Part shown: piece after piece, positions 17,103-26,240 of the stretch
How positions within the stretch are numbered: the first letter of the stretch is position 1
Layout of the letters: each line of letters begins with the position of its first letter
Assembly: GCA_963822985.1 (NCBI GenBank)
Contig: CAWGJU010000015.1
Location: 186,001 to 250,000, forward strand
DNA length: 64,000 nt
DNA from: Thermohalobaculum sp963822985
GTDB taxonomy: Bacteria > Pseudomonadota > Alphaproteobacteria > Rhodobacterales > Rhodobacteraceae
Reading direction: 5' to 3'
The notes under the pieces: generated by a model
Told to the model about the DNA's origin: nothing
Seen by the model: only the letters and a program-made list of their open reading frames with translations
The model's database searches: none
Made by a program: the position numbers and the translations under genes

Positions 17103-17932
17103 TCAGTTGGCCCAGATCGGCAGGTCGAGCCACCAGGTCCACCATTCGGGCCAGCCCTTCACCCAGAAGGGCCCCGAGATGACGATGCAGACGGCGCTCC
17201 AGAAGCCGGCGTTCAGCGCCAGCAGCAGGCCGAGCCGGTGGATGCCGATGGTGCCGATCGAGTAGCCGATGAAGTCGCGGAAGAAGGTGTCCTCGTCGTC
17301 CGGCTGGCGGATCGGGCCGCCATCGCGCGGGTTCGCCGCCGAGAGCACCAATCCGGCATGCAGCGCCAGCGCGAAGGTGCAGGCGAAGAAGAAGCTGACC
17401 GCCAGCATGTGCGCCGGGTTGTAGTGGAAGTGCAGGTACTGGTAGCCGACGTTCGACACCCAATCGAGATGGCTGAAGATGCCGTAAGGAAAGCCATGCC
17501 CCCAGGCGCCGATCAGCAGCGGCCGGATGACGACCAGCGTGACATAGGCCAGGATCGCGAAGCCGAAGGCGATCGGCACATGATAGCCGATGCCGAGCTT
17601 TCGGCAGATCTCGACCTCGCGCAGCGCCCACGAGACGAAGGCGCCGATGGCGCAGATGGTGATGAGCTGCCAGAGCCCGCCCTCGGCGAGCGGCGCGAAG
17701 TGTCAGGCCATAGTTCGATCGCCGGCGGCGCGATGTTGATCTTCCAGATGTTCCAGGTGCCGCCGAGATGCGCGCCCCACAGGATCAGGAGCGTGCCGAG
17801 GATGGCGAAGAACAGGGTGGTCACGCCGAAGAAGCCGACGAAGAACGGGCCGACCCAGAAATCGAAGAGGTCGCCGCCGATCAGCGTCCCGCCGCGTACC
17901 CGGTATTTTTTCTCGAAACTGAGCATAGCCAT
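17103..17932 (-). CDS. pufL: Photosynthetic reaction centre L subunit
   Basis: Partner of PufM in the type II reaction centre. N-terminus MAMLSFEKKYRVRGGTLIGG; helix regions with LLIGAWGHGFPYGIFSHLDW, FHYNPAHMLAVSFFFA (special-pair His) and IGTIGIHRLGLLLALNAGF (iron and quinone region); ends WWLDLPIWAN. Two apparent one-base insertions within about 17695-17712 (around the YGLTLAPLAEGG segment) break the frame. ATG 17932 is preferred to an ATG six bases upstream. The stop is 17 bases before pufM. Confidence 0.95.
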
Positions 17933-17981
17933 GGTGCATGACTCCAGGTCGCCCGGCACGGGGCCGGTCTTCAGGATGGTT

Positions 17982-18012
17982 GTCCGGCGGCGCGTTGCCG
18001 GCGCCGCCGGAC
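17982..18012 (-). terminator. Intercistronic stem-loop between pufA and pufL
   Basis: GTCCGGCGGCGC and its exact complement form a 12-bp stem around a 7-base loop, starting 11 bases after the pufA stop. In other purple bacteria a hairpin at this point protects the pufBA segment of the mRNA and sets the excess of LH1 over reaction centre; the same role is inferred here. Confidence 0.7.
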
Positions 18013-18023
18013 CTGTCGGTGAC

Positions 18024-18212
18024 TCAGGCGAAGTCCGTACCGTCGCCTCGATGCTCGAGACGGCGGGGCATGATCTCCCGCGGGCCTTCCAGCCAGTTGA
18101 ACCTGTTGGTGCTGAGCAGGATGAAGTGGATCAGCAGCGCCAGGATGAACAGGAAGGTAAAGAGCGCCACCAGCGTGCGCCGCGGGTCGAACAGATGCCA
18201 GATTTTCCACAT
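18024..18212 (-). CDS. pufA: Light-harvesting LH1 alpha polypeptide
   Basis: 62 residues, intact. Short N-terminal cytoplasmic part MWKIWHLFDPRRTLV, one membrane helix, and the bacteriochlorophyll-ligating His in ALLIHFILLSTNRFNWLEG, all typical of LH1 alpha. The tail (MPRRLEHRGDGTDFA) is longer than in the shortest homologues. GGGAGGG lies 6 bases before ATG 18212. It pairs with PufB to form the ring around the reaction centre. Confidence 0.96.
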   Translation of the reverse strand: MWKIWHLFDPRRTLVALFTFLFILALLIHFILLSTNRFNWLEGPREIMPRRLEHRGDGTDFA

Positions 18213-18232
18213 GGTCTGCCCTCCCTAGACGA

Positions 18233-18478
18233 TCAGACTGGTTGCGTACTGGGCGAGCCTGGTGGCCTGATCGGCCAGTCCAACGAGGCGTCGTCATAGC
18301 CGTTGACGCTGGGCAGCCAGGGACGCCAGAACCACACCAGGATGTGGGCCACCACGGCGACGGCGACGAAGATCATGAAGCTCTTGGTGAAGATCGCGTG
18401 GAACTCTTGAGCTTGCGCGTCCGTCAGCCCCGTGAGGGACCCGGTGGCACCCGTATGGGTGCCGTGGGTATCAGCCAT
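18233..18478 (-). CDS. pufB: Light-harvesting LH1 beta polypeptide
   Basis: Begins MADTHGTHTGATGSLTGLTD with GGAGGA 7 bases upstream; GLTDAQAQEFHAIFTKSFM leads into the membrane helix with the ligating His in VAVVAHILVWFWRPWLP. As read, the C-terminus continues NGYDDASLDWPIRPPGSPS to a stop at 18233. A one-base shift after DDAS would instead give a more helix-like tail (LADQATRLAQYATSLIV) ending at 18225. Which tail is real is unresolved; the pigment-binding part is unaffected. Confidence 0.93.
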   Translation of the reverse strand: MADTHGTHTGATGSLTGLTDAQAQEFHAIFTKSFMIFVAVAVVAHILVWFWRPWLPSVNGYDDASLDWPIRPPGSPSTQPV

Positions 18479-18608
18479 ATCCAAATCCTCCGGATAGCTT
18501 GGCCTCAGCCGCGATGACCCCCGCGGCGGGGTTGCCTTCGCGGTTTCCCGCCGGGCCTTCCCTTCCGGACACGTCCGGACGGAAACGGATGCGTGCCGCC
18601 GCATGGCC

Positions 18609-18855
18609 TCAGGCCATGAAGATGTAGGGCAGCACGGTGGCGGTCAGCGCGCGCGCCGCGCCGATCGGCGTGGCATGGGCGCGCCGCCTTGCCTTCGGGC
18701 AGTTCGCTCAGCCATTTCAGGCAGGCGACCGGCAGGGCGGCGAGAAAGATGATCGCGTAGTAGGCGCGGTATTCGAGCCTGTGCGGCTTGCGGTGCTGCT
18801 CCGCGCCTCGGCATGAGCGGTCATGGCTGCCTCCTTGGTGTATGTCGTCGGTCAT
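18609..18855 (-). CDS. pufQ: PufQ-like small membrane protein
   Basis: A short gene between bchZ and pufB, the usual pufQ position. The core HRLEYRAYYAIIFLAALPVA followed by CLKWLSELPEG has the basic-then-one-helix plan of PufQ, and a one-base shift near 18680 yields the tail ATPIGAARALTATVLPYIFM before a stop at 18609. ATG 18855 overlaps the bchZ stop (ATGA). A better ribosome site (AAGGAGG) precedes an ATG at 18824 in another frame, which would need a further frame change. PufQ affects bacteriochlorophyll supply to the puf complexes. Identity rests on position and layout. Confidence 0.65.
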
Positions 18856-20307
18856 GCGCCCGCCTCCTCCAGCGCGCGCAGGCTGACCCGCGGCCTCGCC
18901 GCGGGCCAGGGCCGTCGGACTCGGCGGCGTCGCGCAGCCGCTTGGCGGCCGAGATCCGCGTCAGCACGGGGTGGTGGGCGATCAGCCGGTCGAGCCCGGC
19001 CTCGGCCTCGGCGTCCCAGGGCAAGTCGCGGCGCAGCCGGGATGGCGTCGCCGCGGCGCGGTCGAGGTCGGCGCCGAGCGGCAGGATGTGGAAGAGCGCG
19101 TCGAAAAGGGCGTTGCAGACCTCCTGCACGACCCAGGTCGCGCCGGCATAGCCCATGAAGGGCGTGCCCGTGGCGCGCCGGATGGCGGCGCCGGGGAAGC
19201 TCGGCGGCGATGAAGGCGGGCCGCGGCCCGTGACCGGCTGCGGTCTCGGCCAGGTACATCTTCTCGTTGATCGAGCCGAAGACGACCAGCGGGCGTTTCT
19301 CGGCGATCAGCCGGCGCACCTCGTCATTGTCGGTCTTGGCGCCGGCGCGCCGGGCGACCGCGAAGGCGCAGGGCAGGCCCATATCCGTCTCGAGGAAGTG
19401 GCGCAGGCCCCGGGCATAGGTCTCGTTGGCGACGACGGCGAAGCGACGCCGTGGCGAAGAAGTCCTGCGTCACCGAGCGCCAGAGGTCCCAGAGCGGCTT
19501 GATCGTCGTGTGCTTCTCGCGCGCGATGAAGGGCTCGGGGTCGAGGCCCGTCAGCTCGCCCAGCGTGCGCAGGAAGCGGGTGGTCGAATTCGAGGCCGAT
19601 CGGCGCCTGCAGGTAGGGCTTGCCCGAGCGCCTCGCAGAGCGCGCGGCCGAACTCGCGGTAGAGGCAGATGTTGACGTCGGCGTCGACGAGGCGGCGGGC
19701 GTCCTCGAGATGCGCGCCGAGCGGGAAGGTCAGGTTGACCTCGGCGCCGATGCCCTCGACCAGCCGCCGGATCTCGGCGAGGTCGGACGGCATGTTGAAG
19801 GTGCCATAGGCCGGGCCGATGATGTTGACGCGGGGGCGGGCGCCCTCCGGCCGCGGCGCTCTCCTTCGGCATCCGGCCCTTGGTCATGCCGAACTCGGTG
19901 AACAGCCACAGCAGCGCCCGGTCGGCCGGCCTGCCACTGGTCCTCGTCGATGGTGCGCGGCAGGAAGCGCTGGATCGAGGTGCCCTCGGGCGTCACGCCG
20001 CCGCCGATCATCTCGGCGATCGAGCCGGTGACGACGACGGCCGGCAGGGCCGGGTCGAGCGTGCCCCAGGCGCGCTTCATCGCAGCCCTCGGTGCCCTCG
20101 CGCCCCAGCTCCTCCTCGCCGAGGCCGGTGACGACGATCGGCAGCTCGTGCGGCGGCAGCGCGTCAGTGTAGTGCAGCACGCGAGGTGACGGGCAGGTTC
20201 TCGCAGCCGACCGGGCCGTCGATCACCACCTGCAGGCCCTTGATCGCGGTGAAGGCGTAGACCGCCCCCCAATAGCCGCCGGCCCGGTCGTGGTCCTGGA
20301 TCAGCAT
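18852..20307 (-). CDS. bchZ: Chlorophyllide a reductase subunit Z
   Basis: Catalytic nitrogenase-like subunit that with BchY binds the substrate and a 4Fe-4S cluster for reduction of ring B. N-terminus MLIQDHDRAGGYWGAVYAFT, then KGLQVVIDGPVGCENLPVTS, later GSIAEMIGGGVTPEGTSIQ and a C-terminal GYAGATWVVQEVCNALFDAL. The protein can be followed without gaps only by correcting about ten one-base insertions (near 20181, 20084, 19927, 19848, 19622, 19585, 19443, 19202, 18917 and 18890). This is the most broken gene in the window. Its ATG shares one base with the bchY stop, and its stop overlaps pufQ. Confidence 0.9.
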
Positions 20308-21886
20308 CAGATCATCTCCGCCGCCTTGGCGGCCTTGCGCTGCTTTTCCAGCTTCTTCTCGAAGCGGGTGCGGAAGGCCGAGTGGTCGGCGGGCGTGTCC
20401 TGCCAGATGCCGGCGGTGTCGCCCGTGCCACGTTCCCTCGAAGAAGGCGCGCATCCGGTCCATGCGGTCGCGGTTGGCGATGGCGGCATTGACGATCTCG
20501 GCGAGCGCGCCCGGCGCCGGCCGGCCCCATCAGCGGGCGGGCGGAGATGAGGTTGGTGAAGTAGAGCGCCGGGACGCCGAGCTCCTTGGCCTTCTGCACG
20601 ACGGGCGTCGTGCCGATGGCGAGGTCCGGCTGCTCGGCCTGCATGGCGGCGAGGTCGTCCTCGAGCGAGGCGCGGTAGCTTGACGACCGTGCCCTTCGCC
20701 TCGAGCCAGTCGCGGTCGGGCTCGGACCAGCGAGTGCGCGGGCAGGCGGTGCCGACATAAGGCACGGTGGCGCCGCTCTCGACCAGCAGGCGGGCGACCA
20801 GCAGCTCGCGAGCCCTCATAGCCCGAGACGGTGATCCGCCCCTTGATCGGCGTACCGCCGCCAGGGCGCCGTCGATGGCGGGGAGAAACGCGTTCTCGGC
20901 CGCATCCGTCTTCGCCCTGGACACGGCCAGTGCGTCGGCGATCGCCCGGAGCCAGGCGACGGTTCCGTCCCGGCCGACCGGCGCCGAGCCGATGACGGGG
21001 CGTCCCGCCCGTTCGAACTCGCGGATCGAGGCCGTGTAGAAGGGGTGGATGGCGGCGACGGCGGCGCCGTCGAGCGCGCCGTAGAGCTCGCGCCATTCGC
21101 GGCAGGGCACGACCGGGCCGGCGGCCAGGTCCATCGGCGCCAGCAGCCGGCCGATGGTGACGGGGTCGGCCGGGAACATCTCGCCGAGCAGCGTGACGGT
21201 CGGCCGGTCGCCGCGCCCGCCATCGGGCGCCTGCACGGGGCCGGCCTCGGCCTCCTTGCGGGCATAGGCGAGCATCGCGCCGGCCAGCACGTCCTTCGCC
21301 TCGGCATGGGTCGGCACGCCGAAGCCCGGCACGTCGATGCCGATGACGCGGACGCCGTCGATCTCTTTCGGCAGCAGGCGGAGCGGCACGCCCGAGGCGG
21401 TCGGCACGCAGAGGTTCGTGACCACGATGGCGTCGAGCTTTGCCGGGTCGGCGATGGCGTGCACCGCCTCGCGGATGTCCTCGAAGAGCTTGCCGGTGAC
21501 CAGCGTCTCGGAGCTGAAGGGGACATAGCCGACCGAGCGGCGGGCGCCGTAGAAATGGCTGACGAAGGTCAGGCCGTAGACGCAGCAGGCCGAGCCCGAT
21601 GAGGATCGTCGCGACGCGCCGCATCCGCAGGCCGACGCGGAGGACTGCCGAAGGCCGGGCACATCGATCTGCGGCTTGTCGTGCGGCCCCTGCGGGTAGT
21701 CGGCGGCGTATCGGGCCATCAGGTCGGCCGAGGCCGTCTGCGCCGCCTTCTTCAGCTCGCCGCCCGAGTGGCAGCCGAGGCCTTCGCCGGCGGGCGCACT
21801 TCGGCCGGGACGCCTCGGGCGGCGGCGGCGATGACCTCGGCCTCGTCGGCCGCGTCGTAGCGGACTTCCCGGGCATCGTCGGTCAT
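20307..21886 (-). CDS. bchY: Chlorophyllide a reductase subunit Y
   Basis: NifD/BchN-like subunit. Clear stretches: SACCVYGLTFVSHFYGARRS, VGYVPFSSETLVTGKLFEDI, NLCVPTASGVPLRLLPKEID, DVPGFGVPTHAEAKDVLAGA, and near the C-terminus IGTTPVVQKAKELGVPALYF. Cysteines in CPAF, SACCVYG and NLCVP are candidate cluster ligands. Frame changes interrupt it near 21790, around 21570-21670 (three), 20860-20815 and in the last 350 bases. The ATG overlaps the stop of the small upstream ORF (ATGA), and the stop shares a base with the bchZ ATG. Confidence 0.9.
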
Positions 21887-22101
21887 GCGGCGGCTCCGTT
21901 CAGGGCGGTACCGTGCAGGAAGGGGCAGCGCGGCTCGGCGTCGCTGGTCGGCGCGCGACCGGGCGCGGAGACGGTGGCACGCTCATGCCGGGTCGGCTGC
22001 CGCTTGCGCTCGGCCGATATGTCGTCGCGGCGTGGCGCCGGTGCACGGTTCAGCCTGGCGAGGCCGGCGTCGAGGCGGGCGAGGGCGGCGAGGTCAAACA
22101 T
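21883..22101 (-). CDS. 72-residue ORF between bchX and bchY (unknown)
   Basis: An intact 72-codon frame whose ATG overlaps the bchX stop (GATGTTTGA) and whose TGA overlaps the bchY ATG (ATGA), so it is coupled on both sides. N-terminal amphipathic helix MFDLAALARLDAGLARLNR, an Arg-rich middle, and a tail EPRCPFLHGTALNGAAA with a single Cys. No family recognised. In the canonical operon bchX is followed directly by bchY, so this may be a lineage-specific insertion or a BchY leader split off by a frame error. Confidence 0.5.
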   Translation of the reverse strand: MFDLAALARLDAGLARLNRAPAPRRDDISAERKRQPTRHERATVSAPGRAPTSDAEPRCPFLHGTALNGAAA

Positions 22102-23105
22102 CGTCGTACACCACTTCCAGCGATGCCGCGGGCACCCAGTTCTTGCCGCGCATATCGGCGTCGGTGGCCGGCTCGAGGCGGAAGTTCGCGCCCGTCACAT
22201 CCGCCGAGAAGAGCGCGAGCAGGCCGTCCTGGCTGAGCGGCGTCGGGTGCTGCGGCGCCGCGCCGGCGACGTTTTCGGCCAGCCCGGCGAACAGCGCGCC
22301 CCAGCGGCTCTCGGACGTGCCGACGATCTGGTAGTTCGCCGATTTGCGCCGGATGTCGTCATCGGCCGGGATGGCGGCCAGCACGGGAATGCCGACCGCC
22401 TCGGCGAAGGCCGCGGCCTCGCCCGTGCCGTCGTCCTTGTTGATCACCATGCCGGCGACGCCGACATTGCCGCCGAGCTTGCGGAAGTACTGGACCGCCG
22501 AGCAGACGTTGTTGGCGACGTAGAGCGACTGCAGGTCGTTGCGTGCCGACGACGATCACCTTCTGGCACATGTCGCGGGCGATCGGCAGGCCGAAGCCGC
22601 CGCAGACGACGTCGCCGAGGAAGTCGAGCAGGACGTAGTCGAAATCCCAGTCGTGGAAGCCGAGCTTTTCCAGCAGCTCGAAGCCGTGGATGATGCCGCG
22701 CCCGCCGCAGCCGCGGCCGACCTCGGGCCCGCCGAGCTCCATGGCGAAGACGCCGCCGCGCTTGAAGCAGACGTCGCCGATGGCGACCTCCTCGCCGGCG
22801 AGCTTCTTCTTCGTGCTGGTCTCGATGATCGTCGGGCAGGCCTTGCCGCCGAAGAGCAGCGAGGTGGTGTCCGATTTCGGGTCGCAGCCGATCAGCAGGA
22901 CGCGCAGGCCCTGCTCGGCCATCTTGTGGCTGAGATTGGCCAGCGTGAACGATTTGCCGATGCCGCCCTTGCCGTAGATGGCGATGATCTGCGTCTCTTT
23001 CGTGGCCTTGGTCGGCACCGGGTCGGGCTCGATGGCCGCCTCGGCGCGGAGCATCGCGTAGCCCTTGTCCGTAAGGATCGGGGCGTCGCCGCCGTCAGGG
23101 GTCAT
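22094..23105 (-). CDS. bchX: Chlorophyllide a reductase iron protein subunit X
   Basis: NifH-like ATPase that passes electrons from its 4Fe-4S cluster to BchYZ. P-loop IYGKGGIGKSFTLANLSHKM, switch region LIGCDPKSDTTSLLFGG, cluster cysteines in PEVGRGCGGRGI and DFLGDVVCGGFGLPIA, and MVINKDDGTGEAAAFAEAVG. One base is inserted at about 22541 (between VIVVGT and NDLQSLYVANN); otherwise intact. ATG 23105 overlaps the bchC stop, and the stop overlaps the next small ORF. Confidence 0.95.
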
Positions 23106-24044
23106 GAGGCTCTCCAGTCGAGGATCATTTTCAGGCAGGCAGGGTCGTCGAAGGCCGTGGGGTAGGCCGTTTGCGGCCTCGGCCGCCGGGCGCGCGGTGG
23201 GTGATGAGGCCGCCGAGGTCGAGCAGGCCCTCGGCGATCAGCGCTCGGACGGCGACGAGGTCGGCGGGCTTCCACTCGGCGCTGATGCGCAGCCGGGCCT
23301 CCTTCATGAAGGCTGGCGGGAAGGCGAAGCCGACGCGGGCCGGCATAGAAGCCGGCGAGCACGATCTCGCCGCCGGGCGCCAGCCGCTCGACCAGCTTGT
23401 CGAGCAGCGACGGGTCGCCCGAGACGTCGTAGATGGCGCGATAGTCGCGGCGCGGGTCGTCGTCAGGGTGCAGCGACCGGATAGCCGCGCGCGCCGGACA
23501 TGCGGGCGGCGTCGACCTCCCAGACCGTGGGCGGCGCGGCGATGGTCGCCGATCATGCGGGCGAGCAGGCGGCCGAGCACGCCATGGCCGACGATCAGCT
23601 CGGGGTTGGCGACGGGGCCGGCGAGGGCGTGGCGCGCGGTGGCGGCCAGCGCCAGCAGCGCCGACCTCGGGCCCGCGGCTCGCTCGACGGGGCAGACGCG
23701 CGCGCCGGGCACGACCAGCCGCGAGGCCGCGCCGCCGAACAGGCCGCGCACCGGGCCGAAGCAGTTGGCGCCGGGCACGAAGACGCGCTCGCCGACGCGG
23801 CGGCCGGAGGCGGCGCCCGGCCTCGACGATCTCGCCCACCGATTCGTAGCCGGGGACCAGCGGGTAGCCCATGCCCGGGAAGGGCGGCATGCGGCCGGAC
23901 CAGAGCAGCTTCTCGGTGCCGGTGGAGATGCCGCTCCAGCGGATCTCGACGACGACGTCCGACGGGCATCGGCTCGACGAGGGCGAGCGTCTCGAGCGTC
24001 AGCGCTCTCGGGCTGCTGCAGCACGACGGCCAGTCGGCGTCCAT
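23102..24044 (-). CDS. bchC: Bacteriochlorophyllide a dehydrogenase
   Basis: Zinc-alcohol-dehydrogenase-like enzyme that oxidises the 3-hydroxyethyl group to acetyl late in bacteriochlorophyllide synthesis. Identified by LTLETLALVEPMP, KLLWSGRMPPFPGMGYPLVP, PGYESVGEIVEAG, VFVPGANCFGPVRGLFGGAA, ELIVGHGVLGRLLARMIG, and the C-terminus AYPTAFDDPACLKMILDWRA. At least six frame changes are needed, three within the first 60 bases. First gene of the bchCXYZ-puf run; its promoter region with paired repressor-like sites lies at 24110-24155. Confidence 0.88.
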
Positions 24045-24109
24045 ACCGGCCCTCCCTCCGGGTGCAGCGGCTCTCGTCCGTGGGGCGGAGGGCGTCAGCT
24101 CTTACTGAT

Positions 24110-24155
24110 CGTCAGGTTATCATTGACATTTGCCGGTGTCAAGTATAGTCTGACA
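24110..24155. promoter_or_regulatory. Paired PpsR-like palindromes before bchC
   Basis: Two 19-bp dyads, CGTCA-N9-TGACA (24110-24128) and TGTCA-N9-TGACA (24137-24155), separated by 8 bases. An 8-base gap between paired sites is the known CrtJ/PpsR arrangement, but the inner spacing is one base longer (N13 instead of N12 between TGT and ACA). The right-hand site overlaps the 3' end of crtF. Confidence 0.5.
24114..24142 (-). promoter_or_regulatory. Candidate sigma-70-type promoter of bchC
   Basis: Minus-strand TTGACA, 17 bases, TAACCT, about 70 bases before the bchC ATG and entirely within the palindromes above, so repressor binding would block polymerase. Confidence 0.45.
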
Positions 24156-25294
24156 CTTTGATTGTCATGCCGCCTTCGGCGGTCAGGACGCTGGTCAGGA
24201 GCGGCCGGCGCGTGCGGCCGGCTGCCGGACGCGGCGAAAGCCGGCCTCGCGGTCAGCATGGCGGCGATCTCGGCGCCGGCGACCGCGCGCGGCCGGCGCC
24301 CATCGCCAGCAGATAGAGGCCGAAATAGGCGTCGCCGGCGCGGTTCGGCCGGCTGCCGCCCGCCATCGGCTCGGACAGAAGCAGCGTCGCCGCCCGGGCG
24401 CAGCGCAGCCCGGACGCGGGCCAGGATGGCCGCCGCCGCCGCGTCGTCATGGTCGTGCAGCACGCGGACGAGCGAGATCACGTCGGCGCCGCTCGGGCAG
24501 CGGGTCGCGCAGGAAGTCGCCGGCGATGGCCTCGGCCCGCTCGGCGAGGCCGAGCGCCGCGAATCGCTCGCGCGCCCGCGCGGCGACCGCCGGCAGGTCG
24601 AAGAGCCGCAGCGCGAGGCGCCGGCGTGCACGCCCGGCCGCGGCGGCGACGAACGCGCCCTCGCCGCCGCCGACGTCCATCAGGCAGCGGTGGCTGCCGA
24701 GCGGATAGGCGGCGAGCGTCTCCTCGGCGACCAGCGCCTGGCTGGCCGCCATCAGCGCCGAGTAGGGGGCCGCCTCGTCGGGGCCGAGCTCGATGCGTGC
24801 GGGCGCCGCCGGCATAGCCCCAGAACCGCGCGAGCTGCGGTTTCGCCGACTTGCCGCGCAGCAGCGCGACGGGGTCGGCCAAGTCGGCGTAGAACATCGC
24901 GTGGTGGCGGATCATCTCGGGCAGCCCCGGCACGCCGCGCAGCGCCGCGCCGAGCGAGCCGAGGCCCCAGCGCCTCGCGCCGCCGCTCGACCAGGCCGAG
25001 CGCGGCGGCGGCGAGCAGCAGCCGCTCGAGCCGTTCGGGCGCGAGGCCGGTGCGCTCGGCGCAGGCGCGTCGAGCGGCTGCGGCCGTCGGCCAGCATGTC
25101 GAACAGCTCCAGCCGGACGCAGGCCGCGAGCGTCTGCGAGTAGACGAAGCCGGCGCACAGGTCGAACAGGCGCTGCGACATGGCGCCGCGCGACCGGCCG
25201 CGTCAGCGGGAAGGCGGCGGCGAAGGCGGTGGAAGCGCGGGTCGCCCAGCAGCCGGTCGCGCCAGCGGCGCCAGCGCTCGAGAAAGGCCGGCAT
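24139..25294 (-). CDS. crtF: Hydroxyneurosporene O-methyltransferase
   Basis: SAM-dependent methyltransferase of the spheroidene/spirilloxanthin pathway. N-terminal dimerisation part MPAFLERWRRWRDRLLGDPR and RLFDLCAGFVYSQTLAACVR, later CLMDVGGGEGAFVAAAAGR (SAM-binding glycine loop), LFDLPAVAARARERFAALGL and SLVRVLHDHDDAAAAAIL, ending MTIKVSDYT. Several frame changes, mainly at about 25220, 25090, 24965, 24810 and 24490. It begins 6 bases after the crtE stop, so the two are one transcript. Confidence 0.88.
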
Positions 25295-25300
25295 GGTCGC

Positions 25301-26176
25301 TCAGGCGACCTCGGCGGCGGGCCGCCGCGGCGTCAGCCGGCGGGCCTGCAGGGCCGGACGAGTTCGCGCAGCGCGCCTTCGCCGGGGCAGGAGGGGATGG
25401 AGGCGCGCCGCCTCGGCCAGCAGCAGTCGAGCCGTGCCATGGCGCCGGCGACGCCCAGCGCCGCCGCGGCGTTCGGCCGGGCGTGCGCCGCGTCCTGGCC
25501 GGCCGGCTTGCCGAGCTCGTCCGGCGTCAGCAGCATGTCGCGCAGGTCGTCGGCCACCTGATAGGCCTCGCCCAGCCGCTCGCCGAGCGCCCGCCAGGGC
25601 CCGGGGTCGCCGCCCGCCGCCATGGCGCCCATGGTGGTCGCCGCGACGAAGAGCGCGCCGGTCTTGGCGCGGTGATAGCGGTCGAGCGGCACGTCCGGCT
25701 CGCTCTCCCAGCCCTGGCCGGCGCAGATGCCGGACGGCATGCCCGTCGCCGGCGCGAGCGCGCGGATCAGCGCGACCAGCCGCTGCGGCTGCGCCCGCGC
25801 CGGCGCGCGCCAGCGTCTCGAAGGCCAGCACGATCAGCGCGTCGCCGGCCAGCACGCGCGAGCGGCTCGCCGATAGAGCGACGTGCAGCGTCGCCTTGCC
25901 CCGGCGCAGCGCGGCGTCGTCGAAGCAGGGCAGGTCGTCATGCACCAGCGAGGCGCAGTGCATCAGCTCGAGCGCCGCCGCGGCCGCGTCGGCCAGCGCC
26001 GGCGCGTCGTCGCCGCAGGCCGACGCGACCGCGAGCGTCAGCTGCGGGCGCACTCGGGCGCCGCCCGGGAACAGCACGTGCTCGAGCGCGGCGGCGAGCC
26101 TTGGCGGCGCGCCCGGGCCGGCGGCGCGGGAGAGCGTCGACCTGAGCGCGCGGTCGACCCGCGTCGGAGCGTCCAC
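25301..26176 (-). CDS. crtE: Geranylgeranyl diphosphate synthase
   Basis: Trans-prenyltransferase supplying C20 units for carotenoids and the bacteriochlorophyll tail. First Asp-rich motif LVHDDLPCFDD preceded by AALELMHCAS; LAGDALIVLAFETLA; RYHRAKTGALFVAATTMGAM; second Asp-rich region AYQVADDLRDML. Frame changes at about 25870, 25805 and in the last 130 bases. GTG 26176 is preferred (AAGGGGAAG upstream, protein begins DAPTRVDRALRSTLSRAAG). Divergent from crtD across a 64-base gap containing paired PpsR-type sites. Confidence 0.9.
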   Translation of the reverse strand: MDAPTRVDRALRSTLSRAAGPGAPPRLAAALEHVLFPGGARVRPQLTLAVASACGDDAPALADAAAAALELMHCASLVHDDLPCFDDAALRRGKATLHVALSASRSRVLAGDALIVLAFETLARAGAGAAAAAGRADPRARAGDGHAVRHLRRPGLGERAGRAARPLSPRQDRRALRRGDHHGRHGGGRRPRALAGARRAAGRGLSGGRRPARHAADAGRARQAGRPGRGARPAERRGGAGRRRRHGTARLLLAEAARLHPLLPRRRRAARTRPALQARRLTPRRPAAEVA

Positions 26177-26195
26177 TGGCGGCTTCCCCTTCCGA

Positions 26196-26239
26196 TGTCC
26201 AACACGGTTGTCATATCCTGGTGTCAATCAAACTGGACA
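26196..26239. promoter_or_regulatory. Paired PpsR/CrtJ-type sites between crtE and crtD
   Basis: TGTCCAACACGGTTGTCA (TGT-N12-TCA, one mismatch) and TGTCAATCAAACTGGACA (perfect TGT-N12-ACA, 26222-26239), separated by exactly 8 bases, the classical spacing for cooperative binding. The perfect site ends one base before the crtD ATG; the pair fills most of the divergent intergenic space, so one repressor could control both operons. Confidence 0.6.
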
Positions 26240-26240
26240 G

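Noticed and set aside
18565..18578. Inverted repeat CCGGAC-AC-GTCCGG between pufQ and pufB
   Set aside because: Only a 6-bp stem with a 2-base centre; too weak to call a regulatory structure.
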